From positions 1 to 48,620 of the forward strand of contig VXRG01000107.1 of the NCBI GenBank assembly GCA_009838625.1: a DNA stretch of 48,620 nucleotides, in the 5' to 3' direction. Positions 8,573 through 18,252 of the stretch are shown here, one piece after another (the stretch's first letter is position 1; each line of letters begins with the position of its first letter). The notes under the pieces were generated by a model that saw only the letters and a program-made list of their open reading frames with translations, did no database searches and was not told where the DNA came from. The stretch comes from Caldilineaceae bacterium SB0664_bin_27. Its GTDB lineage: Bacteria > Chloroflexota > Anaerolineae > Caldilineales > Caldilineaceae. The position numbers and the translations under genes were made by a program.

Positions 8573-8635
8573 GCCGCCCCGCGCAGTCCCATTTTGGCGC
8601 TGCGCAAGAGGGGCGGCTTTGCGTTTGTCCCTTTT
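8573..8635 (+). terminator. Probable intrinsic terminator after tRNA-Arg
   Basis: Outer stem GCCGCCCC (8573-8580) with GGGGCGGC (8610-8617) and inner stem GCGCAG (8581-8586) with CTGCGC (8600-8605) form a long hairpin, followed by TTTGCGTTTGTCCCTTTT. The 50-base gap from the tRNA contains a smaller GGCC/GGCC hairpin. Confidence 0.6.
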
Positions 8636-8775
8636 CCTGGCATGGCTGCGATCTTCGATTGGGCGAAGACCCGCCCGGCCCTATCGATACGAGGGCAGGC
8701 ACAAAACCTGCCCCTACCGGGCCATTCAGGTGGACGGTGGAGGTGGACGGTGGAGGCGACGCGATAGGCCGCAGT

Positions 8776-10611
8776 CTACTGGCCCTCATCCGTCTGCTCG
8801 ACAGGAGCCACGAATTGCCCGAAGACCCAGCCAGGCTGGCCGTGATTGTCGATCTGCCACCAGCTCCCCACCACATTCCTGCCGGTGATGGGGTACTGAT
8901 ACCCAGGTACGGTCGTGTCGATTACCGGAAAGCGACCGCCGGGGCCGCTATAGACGTTCATGCGGCGGCTGAACGTCAACACCGCTTCCGTGGCCGGCAG
9001 TAGTGGAGGAAGCGGAAACCTGGCCACAATCCGTACGCTGCCTTCGTTGACCAGCTCAACCAGATCGTCATAGATCCACCCGTGCCGGCCGTCTTCGTCG
9101 ATGCGCCACCAGTCGCCGGCCGCATTCCTGCCGGTAATCATGTATTGCCGTCCAGGTACGACTTCGCCGACGATAGGATAGCTGTTGTCCGGCCCGGCGC
9201 GCATGTTCGCCCGTCGGTTGACCGACATGAGCGCCTCTGTCACGGGCAGTAACGGGGGAGCCGGGAATTTGACGACGGCCACCTGAACTCCCCTCACATC
9301 AAGGGGAGTGACCAGCTCTCCGAAAACCCACCCGTGCCGGCCGTCTTTGTCGATTCGCCACCAGTCGCCGGCCTCACTTCTGCCGGTGATCAGATACTGC
9401 TGGCCGGCTACCGCCACGCCGATTACAGGGTTGCTGGCGCCCGGGCCACTGCGGACATTGACGCGCCGTTCGATCATCGCCACCGGAACCGATACGGGTG
9501 CATCCGGGATATTGGCAGCCACGAGACGATCGGACACCCAGCCGGGCTGACCACCGTAGCTTATCCGCCACCATTCCCCAGAAAAATCTCTCTCCAAGAT
9601 CGAGAACTGCTCTCCCGCGACAATCTTGCCGATCGTGGGACTATAAGGGGAAGGTTCGCTATGGACGTACATCGTCCGGTTGGTAATGGTCACCGGACCA
9701 ATCCCAGCTTCAGTCTCACGGTGGTCGCCGGCCCACTGCACGCGCCGTACCATCTCAGTAAGCAACGGCTCCAACTCCTCGAACATCTCTCCCAGGACGG
9801 AAAAGGTCAGAACAAGCAGATATTCGGCATCGGGCGAGAGCAGGACAACCTGCCAGCCGGCTGTCCGGTCGCCGGTCAGAATTGATTGGGAGGTAGTCGG
9901 GACAGGCACAGCGCCTCGGAATCGGATCGAAACTGCCTCCTCCCTGCGGGGCCGCAGCCTTGTGATCAGATCGAAGCTATCCACGTCGATCCCGGTCCGC
10001 CGGTCCAAGGCAGCGGCAGCGCCTTGCCCGAACTCGTACAACGCAAGGCCCTTTGCGGGGAAAATCTCCACAATGACGCTATTGGCATGCAGCAGTTTGG
10101 GAGGCTCCTGCGGGAAGGCGAAGCCAAAGCCAACCAACCTGCTCAGCTGTACACTGGACCGCAGCTCCGTCAGCAGATTCACGACTTCCGCTCTGTCCAT
10201 CGCTGCCATGTCCTGCTGCAGGGTCGCTGCCTGTGAACCGTCGAAAAAAAGCCATTGCGGAGGACAAAAGAGCGTCAGACCATGCGCTGCGTCTTCGAAT
10301 GCATGCCAGTCGACTGAGACCTTGAAAGTGTCCGGAGCAGCAGGCGGCGGGGCGACCTCTGTATTTATTTCGCTTGGTGTCGGTGTGTAGGTAGGGGAGG
10401 GGGACTGAGAAGAGGAAGAGTGCGTGGGAAGGCGGACGTCGCTGGAAGTTACGTAAAGCTTGCCGGGGGTTCCGGGCGCGTGATAGCCGGCAAGCGAGAC
10501 CCCGCGACGGGGGGTGGTTGAATCAGAGAGCAGCGGCAGTTCGGTGGCGGTTCGAGCGAACCAGCCAAAGCAAAAGAGGAATAGTGGCACCAAGTATGAT
10601 ATTCCCCGCAT
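8776..10611 (-). CDS. Secreted or anchored protein with four SH3b repeats
   Basis: About 611 residues from the ATG at 10609-10611 (GGAAG upstream); an in-frame TTG at 10623 would add four residues. The N-terminus is a signal-peptide-like hydrophobic segment (YLVPLFLFCFGWFA) without a lipobox, then a Ser/Thr/Pro-rich linker. A globular region at about 100-300 (DAAHGLTLFCPPQWLFFD...) is clearly related to the neighbouring lipoprotein. Four bacterial SH3 (SH3b) repeats follow, each with RxNVRSGPG-like and WWRIDxDGRxGWVFG-like motifs. SH3b domains usually bind cell-wall or other polymers, so an extracytoplasmic binding or sensing role is likely. The enzymatic activity, if any, is unknown. It follows the lipoprotein gene by 67 bases and is probably cotranscribed. 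Confidence 0.8.
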   Translation of the reverse strand: MRGISYLVPLFLFCFGWFARTATELPLLSDSTTPRRGVSLAGYHAPGTPGKLYVTSSDVRLPTHSSSSQSPSPTYTPTPSEINTEVAPPPAAPDTFKVSVDWHAFEDAAHGLTLFCPPQWLFFDGSQAATLQQDMAAMDRAEVVNLLTELRSSVQLSRLVGFGFAFPQEPPKLLHANSVIVEIFPAKGLALYEFGQGAAAALDRRTGIDVDSFDLITRLRPRREEAVSIRFRGAVPVPTTSQSILTGDRTAGWQVVLLSPDAEYLLVLTFSVLGEMFEELEPLLTEMVRRVQWAGDHRETEAGIGPVTITNRTMYVHSEPSPYSPTIGKIVAGEQFSILERDFSGEWWRISYGGQPGWVSDRLVAANIPDAPVSVPVAMIERRVNVRSGPGASNPVIGVAVAGQQYLITGRSEAGDWWRIDKDGRHGWVFGELVTPLDVRGVQVAVVKFPAPPLLPVTEALMSVNRRANMRAGPDNSYPIVGEVVPGRQYMITGRNAAGDWWRIDEDGRHGWIYDDLVELVNEGSVRIVARFPLPPLLPATEAVLTFSRRMNVYSGPGGRFPVIDTTVPGYQYPITGRNVVGSWWQIDNHGQPGWVFGQFVAPVEQTDEGQ

Positions 10612-10678
10612 ACGTACTTCCAAACCTCAATTGTCCGTGAGTAGTGGCTTGTGAACAGAGAATGCCACGTACCACAGT

Positions 10679-11569
10679 TCACTGGAGCCACTGGACGCGC
10701 TGCACTATCTCCGTCAACAGCGGCTCCAACTCCGCAAAATCTTCGCTACGGATACTAAAGGTAAGGACGACAATCCTCTCTGCTTCCGGTGAAAGAACGC
10801 CCACCTGCCAGCCAATAATCTCCAGATCCGGTTGATTGAAAAGGGCGCCCTTTGAGCGATAACGGACTGATGCTACCTCCGCGCCATTGGGCCGCAGACC
10901 AGCGACCACCTCGGCGCTGTCCACCTGGATTCCTTCCAGACTGTCCAACTGGGCAGCGATCATTTGCGCTATCAGTTGCAGGAAAAGCCCTTCGGTGTGA
11001 AAAGAAATGATATTGATATTGTTTACAAACCGAGTGTCGCGGGAACTACCGTTGGGAAACTGGAAGCCCATGCCAACAAAGAGATCTTCCTGCTGAATCG
11101 CCTGTGTAAACGTTTCCAACAACTCTTTGATCTCATCGCTATTGGCCTTTTCGCCCAGCTTCTCCACAAGCTCTGCCAATTCCGTTTTTGTTGGATCGAA
11201 GAGGACCCATTCCGGCGGATAAAAAATTGACAGTCCGCGTGCGTCATCAACGTATACCAGCCAGTAATCGGAGGACGGCACATCCGGCCGGGAGGTGATG
11301 GCTGCCGTGGCTGGGGATTCCGGTTCAGCGGCGGTTGGTAGAACCGGCGGTTCCGGTGTGACGGCGGTTGGTAGATCTGGCGGTTTGCGTGCGGCGGGAG
11401 TTGGCGTATCTGGCGGGTCCGGCATGGAGGTTGCCGTCGGCTCCATTGCAGACTGCGGCCTGCTTTGGGATGGCGACGCCGGCGACTCGGATTGGATGGG
11501 TGCGCAGCCTGCCAGGACTAGCGCCGTACAGACAGATGCGAGCAGGACCAGACGGTAAACTCCCAACAT
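10679..11569 (-). CDS. Lipoprotein with PsbP-like/DUF1795-like domain, paralogue of the SH3b protein's N-domain
   Basis: About 296 residues when started at the ATG 11567-11569, which has GGAG eight bases upstream; longer in-frame starts at 11590 and 11641 would run close to or into uvrA. The signal peptide ends in the lipobox LVLAGC, so the protein is lipidated and membrane-anchored outside the cell. A Pro/Thr/Glu-rich linker of about 70 residues follows, then a domain containing DDARGLSIFYPPEWVLFDP, GMGFQF, ASVRYRSKG and IGWQVGVLSPEAERIVVLTF. The same motifs in the same order occur in the SH3b protein next door, so the pair arose by duplication. Function unknown. The fold may be of the PsbP/Mog1-like type, by resemblance only. 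Confidence 0.75.
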   Translation of the reverse strand: MLGVYRLVLLASVCTALVLAGCAPIQSESPASPSQSRPQSAMEPTATSMPDPPDTPTPAARKPPDLPTAVTPEPPVLPTAAEPESPATAAITSRPDVPSSDYWLVYVDDARGLSIFYPPEWVLFDPTKTELAELVEKLGEKANSDEIKELLETFTQAIQQEDLFVGMGFQFPNGSSRDTRFVNNINIISFHTEGLFLQLIAQMIAAQLDSLEGIQVDSAEVVAGLRPNGAEVASVRYRSKGALFNQPDLEIIGWQVGVLSPEAERIVVLTFSIRSEDFAELEPLLTEIVQRVQWLQ

Positions 11570-11633
11570 GCGCCTCGCTCCATTTTCCATTAGTCCGCAG
11601 GCTGTAACCAGCGCAAGGACTTTCCCGCGGCGG

Positions 11634-14588
11634 CTAGACACTGGCTACAGCCTCCAGGCAGCCTTGCAGAAACTGACCGGTGTAACTCTTCTCGATCGTC
11701 GCGACTTGCTCCGGTGTGCCTTCGGCCACCACGTAGCCGCCCTTTCCGCCGCCTTCAGGCCCCATGTCGATTACCCAGTCGCAGTTCTTGATCACATCCA
11801 GATTGTGCTCGATAACCAGCACGGTGTTCCCCCTGTCGGCCAGTTCATGCAGGACGTTCAGCAGTTTGCGCACATCTTCGAAATGCAGGCCGGTTGTCGG
11901 TTCATCGAGGATGTAGAAGGTGTTGCCGGTGTCGCGCCGGCTTAACTCCTTACTCAGCTTGATCCGCTGCGCCTCACCCCCCGAGAGCGTCGTCGCCGGC
12001 TGTCCCAGGCGGATGTAGCCCAGCCCGACAGCCATCAGCGTCTGCAGGCGGGAGCGTATGCGGGGGATGTTCTGGAAAAAGTCCAGCGCCTCTTCGACGG
12101 TCATGTTCAACACATCGGAAATCGATTTGCCGCGGAAGCGGATATCGAGCGTTTCGCGGTTGTAGCGGTCGCCATGACACTCTTCGCAGGAGACATAGAC
12201 ATCGGGCAGAAACTGCATCTCGATCCTGATGATGCCGTCACCGTGACAGGCCTCGCAGCGGCCGCCCTTTACATTGAAACTGAATCGCCCGGCCTTGTAT
12301 CCGCGGGCTTTCGCCTCGGGGATGCTGGCGAACAGCTCCCGCATCGGTGTAAACAGTCCCACATAGGTGGCAGGGTTGCTGCGCGGTGTCCGCCCGATCG
12401 GGCTTTGGTCGATCTCGATCACCTTATCCAGATGCTCGATGCCCTCTATTCTCTCACAGCTGCCGGGGCGCGCCTTGGCCCGGTAGAAGCTCTGTGCGAG
12501 CCGCTTGTAGAGGACCTCTACGACCAGGCTGGACTTGCCGCTGCCGGAGACCCCGGTCACTGCGATCAGGCGGCCGAGCGGGAAGCGTACGTCCACCCTT
12601 TTGAGGTTGTTCTCGGTGGCGCCGCGTACGTGCAGATACTCCCCGTTTCCTTCGCGCCGATCCATCGGAATTTCGATGCACCGCTCGCCGCGAATGTACT
12701 GGGCGGTCAGGCTTTCCGGGTGGTCGACAAAGGAATTCCGCACCGCAGAAACGACCACCTCTCCGCCGTGTTCACCGGCGCCGGGCCCCATATCCACGAC
12801 CCAGTCGGCTGCTCGGATGGTCTCCTCATCATGTTCGACCACCAACACAGTGTTTCCCAGATCCCGCATGCCCTGCAGGGTGTTGATCAGCCGCACATTG
12901 TCCCGCTGGTGCAGGCCGATACTCGGCTCATCGAGAATATAGAGAACGCCCATCAGCTGGCTGCCGATCTGGGTAGCGAGCCGGATCCGCTGGGACTCGC
13001 CGCCGGACAGAGATACGGCGGTGCGGTTGAGAGTCAGATAGTCCAGCCCCACGTTCACCATGAACTCCAGCCGCGCTTCGATTTCTTTCAGTACCTGGCC
13101 GCCGATTGCGAGCTGCCGAGGGGAGAAAAGCGGCTCGGCGCCGTTGCTTCCTGCGGCCGCACGCACCCAGGTCAGCGAATCGTTGACCGCCATCGCCGTA
13201 ATGTCAAAGATGCTCTTGCCGGCGACCGTTACCGCCAGCGCCATCGGACGCAGCCGCCGTCCTCCGCATTCGGGGCAGGGGTTGATGCCCATGTACTCTT
13301 CCAACTTGCCGCGGATCCAGTCGCTGTCGGTTTCGCGGTAGCGCCGTTGCAAGTTGGGAAGTACACCTGAATATTGCGTCTCGTAGTTGCGCTCGTAGCC
13401 GCGGGCGTTGCGATATTGCACGAGCACCTTTTCCCGTCCCGGCGGTCCGTACAGGATGATATCCCGCTGTTTACTGCTCAGCTCCCTCACCGGCGCCGTA
13501 CGGGGAATCGAAAACTGGTGGCAGACTGAACGCAGGAGCTGCTTGTAGTAACCCTCGTCACCGTTGCCGGGGTTCGAGCCTTGCCAGGGCCTTACGGCCC
13601 CCTCGGCAATACTGAGTTCGCCGTCCAGAATCAGATCGGGGTCGAACTCCTTCTGTACGCCCAGTCCATCGCACGAAGGACAGGCCCCGTGCGGGCTGTT
13701 GAAGCTGAAGGTGCGCGGCTCGATCTCTGTAAAACTAAGACCGCAGCGCATACAGGCGAAGTGCTCGCTGAAGACCCGGTCGGTCGCCACCTCGCGCAGG
13801 CTGCCGTTGCCTTCAACCGGAACGCGCTTTACTTCCGAGACGATCACGGAGCCCTCGCCCAACTTGAGCGCCGTCTCAACCGAATCGGTGAGCCTTGTGC
13901 GGTCGGTGCCCGGCAGCACGCTACCGGGGTCGTCCGGGTCGGACCGTTCTGCCCGCACAATGATGCGGTCAATGACCGCTTCGATTGTGTGCATCTTGTA
14001 GCGGTCCAACTCGGGCGCTTCGCCAACTTCAAACAGTTCGCCGTTGACGCGCACGCGCACGTAGCCCTGCGACTGCAGGTCGTCGAAGACACCCTTATGC
14101 TCCCCTTTACGATCCTTGATGATCGGGGCGAGGATCATCAGACGGGCGCCCTCCTCCATCTCCAGGATTGAGTTTACGATCTGTTGCGGTGTCTGTTGGG
14201 TGATGGGGTCACCGCACTCGGGGCAGTGGGGCTGGCCGACGCGTGCGAAGAGCAGACGCAGGTAGTCGTAGACTTCGGTGACGGTGCCGACGGTTGAGCG
14301 GGGATTGCGCCCGGCGCCCTTCTGATCGATTGAAATGGCGGGGCTGAGACCTTCGATCTGATCCACATCCGGCTTTTCCATCAGGCCGAGGAACTGTCGC
14401 GCGTAGGAGGAAAGAGACTCGACGTAGCGGCGCTGTCCTTCGGCGTAGATGGTATCGAAGGCCAGGCTGCTCTTGCCGCTGCCGCTGAGACCGGTGATCA
14501 CCACCAGCTTATCGCGTGGGATCTCCAGATCCACGTTGCGCAGATTGTGTTCGCGTGCGCCCCGTATGATCAGTTTGTCAAGCGCCAT
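11634..14588 (-). CDS. uvrA: Excinuclease ABC subunit A
   Basis: UvrA finds bulky DNA lesions and loads UvrB in nucleotide excision repair. The 984-residue protein has two ABC ATPase modules. The first P-loop, GLSGSGKSS, is at 33-41 and the second reads GVSGSGKSS. Signature sequences [12 protein letters not shown] and [12 protein letters not shown] and Walker B regions ([22 protein letters not shown]) are present. Zinc modules are visible (CMRC...CPSC and CEAC...CEEC). Length is slightly above the usual 940 or so. The ATG has GGAGG five bases upstream. An SOS box overlaps the probable promoter (14666-14695), as expected for a damage-inducible repair gene. Confidence 0.97.
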   Translation of the reverse strand: MALDKLIIRGAREHNLRNVDLEIPRDKLVVITGLSGSGKSSLAFDTIYAEGQRRYVESLSSYARQFLGLMEKPDVDQIEGLSPAISIDQKGAGRNPRSTVGTVTEVYDYLRLLFARVGQPHCPECGDPITQQTPQQIVNSILEMEEGARLMILAPIIKDRKGEHKGVFDDLQSQGYVRVRVNGELFEVGEAPELDRYKMHTIEAVIDRIIVRAERSDPDDPGSVLPGTDRTRLTDSVETALKLGEGSVIVSEVKRVPVEGNGSLREVATDRVFSEHFACMRCGLSFTEIEPRTFSFNSPHGACPSCDGLGVQKEFDPDLILDGELSIAEGAVRPWQGSNPGNGDEGYYKQLLRSVCHQFSIPRTAPVRELSSKQRDIILYGPPGREKVLVQYRNARGYERNYETQYSGVLPNLQRRYRETDSDWIRGKLEEYMGINPCPECGGRRLRPMALAVTVAGKSIFDITAMAVNDSLTWVRAAAGSNGAEPLFSPRQLAIGGQVLKEIEARLEFMVNVGLDYLTLNRTAVSLSGGESQRIRLATQIGSQLMGVLYILDEPSIGLHQRDNVRLINTLQGMRDLGNTVLVVEHDEETIRAADWVVDMGPGAGEHGGEVVVSAVRNSFVDHPESLTAQYIRGERCIEIPMDRREGNGEYLHVRGATENNLKRVDVRFPLGRLIAVTGVSGSGKSSLVVEVLYKRLAQSFYRAKARPGSCERIEGIEHLDKVIEIDQSPIGRTPRSNPATYVGLFTPMRELFASIPEAKARGYKAGRFSFNVKGGRCEACHGDGIIRIEMQFLPDVYVSCEECHGDRYNRETLDIRFRGKSISDVLNMTVEEALDFFQNIPRIRSRLQTLMAVGLGYIRLGQPATTLSGGEAQRIKLSKELSRRDTGNTFYILDEPTTGLHFEDVRKLLNVLHELADRGNTVLVIEHNLDVIKNCDWVIDMGPEGGGKGGYVVAEGTPEQVATIEKSYTGQFLQGCLEAVASV

Positions 14589-14665
14589 GCAGCCTCCAAT
14601 CGTTTCCGGTTCCTGCTAACCAAGGGCCGCGTCACGGCGCCCAACAAGAGTCAAGCAGTTCGAGG

Positions 14666-14695
14666 AGTATGAACGAATGTTCGCTATCGGGACAA
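14666..14695 (-). promoter_or_regulatory. uvrA promoter with SOS (LexA) box
   Basis: On the reverse strand TTGTCC (14690-14695) and CATACT (14666-14671) are separated by 18 bases. The spacer holds the palindromic GAACATTCGTTC (14671-14682; CGAAC-ATTC-GTTC in full). This matches the same SOS form seen at recA. The boxes themselves are weaker than at recA (4 of 6 in each). Confidence 0.75.
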
Positions 14696-14957
14696 TGTTA
14701 CCACTTTGGGCCGCTACTGTCCACAAATGGAAAATATATAATACCAAAATGCTCCGGCAGTTGAGAAAGCGCCGGGGTCTGCGGTATTTCTATCCGCGAG
14801 AGGTTGATTTCCGGTCGTTTCGCCGGGTGAATACACTGGAGCGCGGAACGGTCTCCGGGCCGGGCAAAGTGGAAGGCCCGGAGACCGGTTTGATCGAATT
14901 GCTGTGCAATATATCTACGATCCGTCTACGAACAGCGGGCAGAGGGAAGTTCTCCCC
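14696..14957. other. Intergenic region with a 13-bp inverted repeat downstream of the Nudix gene
   Basis: No gene is supported. The main element is a perfect 13-base stem, CGGTCTCCGGGCC (14849-14861) with GGCCCGGAGACCG (14875-14887), loop 13 bases. It lies about 70 bases beyond the Nudix stop and could end that transcript, although no T-run follows on either strand. An A+T-rich stretch at 14728-14745 could be a promoter element but has no obvious target. Confidence 0.5.
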
Positions 14958-15665
14958 TCATTCCTGGCGTGTATTGTGCTGCCAGGTAGGGTGCAGATGG
15001 CCCCGCGGCAAATCGTAGAAGGGGTGCCGGGACGGTTCTTGCTGCCACTCGAAGGCAAAGCGGATGCGGGCAGGGTGGGCAGCGTGGAGGGCATCCCAGG
15101 GGAGATTCTGCGGCGTGAACCAGCCTACGTCCAGAGTCTCCCTGGTGACGATTGGCGTTCCTTCGACGTGACGGGCGGCGAAGAGCAGGCAGTAGAGATG
15201 GTGCAGGCCGCCGCCGCCGTGATAGTTGTTGTCAAATATGCCGAGAAACCCGCTCAGCGCAACCCGGCAGGCGGTCTCTTCCCACACCTCGCGCACCGCG
15301 CCGTCCGCCGGCAGCTCGTTTACCTCGCACCACCCGCCCGGCAGGGCCCAACGCCCGTTGTCCTTTCGCTGGATCAGGAGAATGCGGCCGGCGTCATCGA
15401 AGGCAGCAGTATCCACCACCACATATGGAGAAACATAGCGGGTATCATCAAAGAATTGGCGCTGAATTTCCGCCAGCGGGCGCGCGTCCACCAGCTCCGT
15501 CAGCTCGGCAGATAACGCCAGCATCTGCTCGAAGGTCTCGATCTGGTAGGGATTGTCGGCGAAATACAGGCCGCTGTTGCTCAGGGCGCGCAGCTTTCCG
15601 GCAACGCGCAGAATCGTCTCCTCCGCCGACCCTTCCTCCAGAACTCTGCCGTCATTCGCTCCCAT
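14958..15665 (-). CDS. NUDIX hydrolase with N-terminal accessory domain
   Basis: About 235 residues. The N-terminal 70 form a helical Nudix-N-type domain (ALSNSGLYFADNPYQIETFEQM), then the Nudix core (SPYVVVDTAAFDDAGRILLI). The Nudix box begins GWCEVNE and continues REVWEETACRV, keeping the metal-binding REVWEE but with alanine where the consensus has glycine. Such enzymes hydrolyse nucleotide-diphosphate compounds such as ADP-ribose or sugar nucleotides; the substrate is not clear. I prefer the ATG at 15663-15665 (GGGAG upstream) over the GTG directly after the GNAT stop. It is the last gene of the dynamin-GNAT-Nudix operon. Confidence 0.85.
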   Translation of the reverse strand: MGANDGRVLEEGSAEETILRVAGKLRALSNSGLYFADNPYQIETFEQMLALSAELTELVDARPLAEIQRQFFDDTRYVSPYVVVDTAAFDDAGRILLIQRKDNGRWALPGGWCEVNELPADGAVREVWEETACRVALSGFLGIFDNNYHGGGGLHHLYCLLFAARHVEGTPIVTRETLDVGWFTPQNLPWDALHAAHPARIRFAFEWQQEPSRHPFYDLPRGHLHPTWQHNTRQE

Positions 15666-15677
15666 CGTCACTCCCAC

Positions 15678-16250
15678 TCATGTGGTCAACTCGGTCTCTT
15701 CAGCCGGCGGCTGCCAGCCACTGCTATCCAGTTTCTTCTCCATTGCCAGCAGACGCACCAGGCGCTTGCCTGAACGGATGCGCTGCGCCTCGCCGGTCAG
15801 GGTAAAGCCGAGAGATTGGAAAAACCTGAGGGCGCCGGGGTTGAACTGTTCGACGCCCAGTTTTATTTCATGTACGCCGCCCTCCGCAGCAAGCCACGGT
15901 TCCAGCAGGGCCCAGGCATCGGTTCCAACACGCTGGCGTTGGAACGGTTCCGCCACCAGCAGGATGCCGACATAGGCGGTGTCGGGGTCCGGCCAGTGCA
16001 GGCGGAAGTCGATGAGGCCCACCAGTTGCGCGCCGGCCTGGGGGTTTCCGGGCTCATTCGCGGCCACAATCCCCAGCCCCATACGGCCCGGCTCGGTCTC
16101 GATCGCTTCAAGATCGCGCGCCGACTGCCCGGCGGGCGCCTGGGCCAGGTGATACATCGCCCAGTAAGCCGGTGACAGCTCGTATACCCGTTGCAGCGCA
16201 TCGGCGTGCAGCGAGGCGTCCAGGGGAAGCAGGGAGATGGAGGATGTCAT
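15678..16250 (-). CDS. GNAT family N-acetyltransferase
   Basis: A 190-residue acetyl-CoA-dependent acetyltransferase. The ATG at 16248-16250 overlaps the dynamin-gene stop as ATGA, so translation is coupled. The GNAT core is visible: the strand YVGILLVAEPFQRQRVGTDAWALLE contains the acetyl-CoA loop (Q-R-Q-R-V-G-T, a form of QxxGxG/A), and EIKLGVEQFNPGALRFFQSLGF is the typical motif B with asparagine and the aromatic pair. The target could be a small molecule or a protein N-terminus. A longer in-frame start at 16310 lacks support because it would lie deep inside the upstream gene. Confidence 0.85.
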   Translation of the reverse strand: MTSSISLLPLDASLHADALQRVYELSPAYWAMYHLAQAPAGQSARDLEAIETEPGRMGLGIVAANEPGNPQAGAQLVGLIDFRLHWPDPDTAYVGILLVAEPFQRQRVGTDAWALLEPWLAAEGGVHEIKLGVEQFNPGALRFFQSLGFTLTGEAQRIRSGKRLVRLLAMEKKLDSSGWQPPAEETELTT

Positions 16251-18070
16251 GACGGCAGGGGAGTGCGGCTTGCGGCCAGCTCTTCCAGACTGCGCCGCAG
16301 CCTTGCCCATTCGCTCTCGGCGCGCTGCAGATCGGCCCCAAGCGTCTCCAGTTTTTCCCGCTCCACACGCACGAAGCGGGTGTAAGGCGCTACGGCCTCG
16401 CGGATGCGCTGCACACTGGCCGTCAGTTCCGATTCGAACTGCTGGGTGATGGCGGTATCGAGCCGCCGGCGCAGGTCGCCGATGCGGGCGCGCAACTGCG
16501 CCTTCACTTTCTGCCGTCGGTAGGGGAGAACATAGAGACCGAGCGCGGCGATGGCGCTGGCGCCGAGGACACCGGTCACATCGAGGAAGGTCGTATTGAG
16601 AATGACGATGAGGATGGCGCCGAGGCCGATGGCGCCGGCCTCGACAGCCGCCGTCTGGATGATGGCCCGTTGCACGTCCTTTGCAAGCTTCAGCGCCTCA
16701 GCCTCGCGGTCGTAGGAGTCGACCACCTCCTGTGCGCTGCGGCCGATGCTCTTGAGCAGATTCTGCCGGTTGAAATCGAATTCCCCCCGCACCTCGCCGA
16801 TCATCTGGTCGGTGTGCTGGAGTGAGCGGCGCTCTATGAACTCCATCACCGCCTGCCACTGGCGGTAGTCGCGCTCGATCAGCCAGTCGATCAGCTCGTC
16901 CACATGACGCTCGACCGCTCGGCTGCTGTCGGCCAGAACGCGGCGCTCGAATTCACCTCGCAGCCGTTCACTGTTGACCAGCTCGACGACGCGGGTGATG
17001 CGCAAATTCTCGTCAAAGAAACGGTCGCCCCGCTCCGCCATCTCGTAGAGAACGTTATCGACGCGGTCGCTCTGGTAGCGAAAGTCTCTCCGCATATCGT
17101 TCTGGTAGGCCGCCAGCTGCTGGTCGATGGCGTCCAGCGCCTGGAAATCGCCCTTGAGCAGGGCTTGACGCTGTCTGATCACCTCCTGGTAGTTGGCGAT
17201 CAGGGCGGCCGCGATTCCGACCGGGTTCGAGAGTTGCAGCCGCACGCGCTCCCCTGCATCGAGAAAGTCAAGAATGTACTGCTCCAGCGGTTCGAACCGG
17301 CTGCGCTGCCAGAGCGAGGGGGGAGATGATGTTACGGCGTCGTCGTTCTGCTCTCTGCTCTCTCCAGAGGTCTTCGCTTCCAGCGCGAGGCGGGCGCTGA
17401 CGGCGAAGATGGCCGGAGCAACGCCGAGCAACTCGTGGGCATTCCGGCGCACGAATTCGAGTACTTCCTGCTGCTCTGCTTCCGTGGTCAGCAGCTCGAT
17501 CTTGTTGACCACGATCACGATCTTTTTGCCCCAGTCCCGGATCTGCTGGAGGAAGGCGCGTTCCGATTCGCTGAATGGCCGGTCGGCGCTGGTGACGAAG
17601 AGGACGAGGTCGCTGCGAGGCACGAAATGCTCGGTCAGCTCCTGGTGCTGGCGAATGACGGCATTCGTGCCGGGCGTATCGACCAGATTGACTTCCTGCA
17701 GCCAGGGGACCGGCAGACGGCGCACCGCCATGCCCCGGTCCGCGCCGGGCTGGTCAACGGCATCGCTGTGGCGGATCAGGACCAGCTCGCTGGTGGTTGG
17801 CACGACGCCTTCGGGCAGATGTTCTTCTCCCAGCAGCGCGTTGATGACCGCGCTCTTGCCGGCATTGAATTCGCCCACCACAACCATCAGGAAAAGCTCT
17901 TCCAATTGTGCCAGCGCGTTGCGGATCAGCCCCAGGTCGGCGTCGGGCGCGTCGAGGCGCGCGAGGGTCACCTGCAGGTCGCCCAGCAGCTGGCGCTCTT
18001 TTTGTAGGATATGGCCCTGCTCAGCGGTCAATACCTGCTGCACGCTTTTTCTCAGTATGGGCTGGTACAA
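16247..18070 (-). CDS. Bacterial dynamin-like GTPase
   Basis: A 607-residue large GTPase of the dynamin superfamily, which binds membranes and may remodel, repair or protect them. The GTPase motifs are complete: P-loop GEFNAGKS (66-73), G2 threonines PTT (91-93), G3 DTPG (131-134), G4 NKIE (189-192). Long helical and coiled regions follow (about 290-460). Two hydrophobic helices near 470-510 (GAIGLGAILIVILN and LGASAIAALGLYVLP) would form the membrane paddle, and a coiled C-terminus ends the protein. Length fits single-GTPase bacterial dynamins. It heads an operon with the GNAT and Nudix genes. Bacterial dynamins occur both in membrane maintenance and in phage defence; nothing here decides which. 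Confidence 0.88.
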   Translation of the reverse strand: MYQPILRKSVQQVLTAEQGHILQKERQLLGDLQVTLARLDAPDADLGLIRNALAQLEELFLMVVVGEFNAGKSAVINALLGEEHLPEGVVPTTSELVLIRHSDAVDQPGADRGMAVRRLPVPWLQEVNLVDTPGTNAVIRQHQELTEHFVPRSDLVLFVTSADRPFSESERAFLQQIRDWGKKIVIVVNKIELLTTEAEQQEVLEFVRRNAHELLGVAPAIFAVSARLALEAKTSGESREQNDDAVTSSPPSLWQRSRFEPLEQYILDFLDAGERVRLQLSNPVGIAAALIANYQEVIRQRQALLKGDFQALDAIDQQLAAYQNDMRRDFRYQSDRVDNVLYEMAERGDRFFDENLRITRVVELVNSERLRGEFERRVLADSSRAVERHVDELIDWLIERDYRQWQAVMEFIERRSLQHTDQMIGEVRGEFDFNRQNLLKSIGRSAQEVVDSYDREAEALKLAKDVQRAIIQTAAVEAGAIGLGAILIVILNTTFLDVTGVLGASAIAALGLYVLPYRRQKVKAQLRARIGDLRRRLDTAITQQFESELTASVQRIREAVAPYTRFVRVEREKLETLGADLQRAESEWARLRRSLEELAASRTPLPS

Positions 18071-18252
18071 AGGTCGGTCGCGGCACTGGGAATTCTAGCA
18101 CAGGCGGGCTGGCACTCATATCGCCGGGAAGGTAGTGGGGCGGGCACACCGGAATCGGATTTGAGCACGCCGGCTTTACGTTGTTCCATCGCCGTACTTG
18201 ATGTAATGTCAGGTTGTATTGAATTCGTAAGCAGTTCGAAAGTGCCCTTTCC

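Noticed and set aside
12174..13370. 398-residue plus-strand frame
   Set aside because: Antisense shadow of uvrA in a G+C-rich gene; composition is not protein-like and no motif is present.
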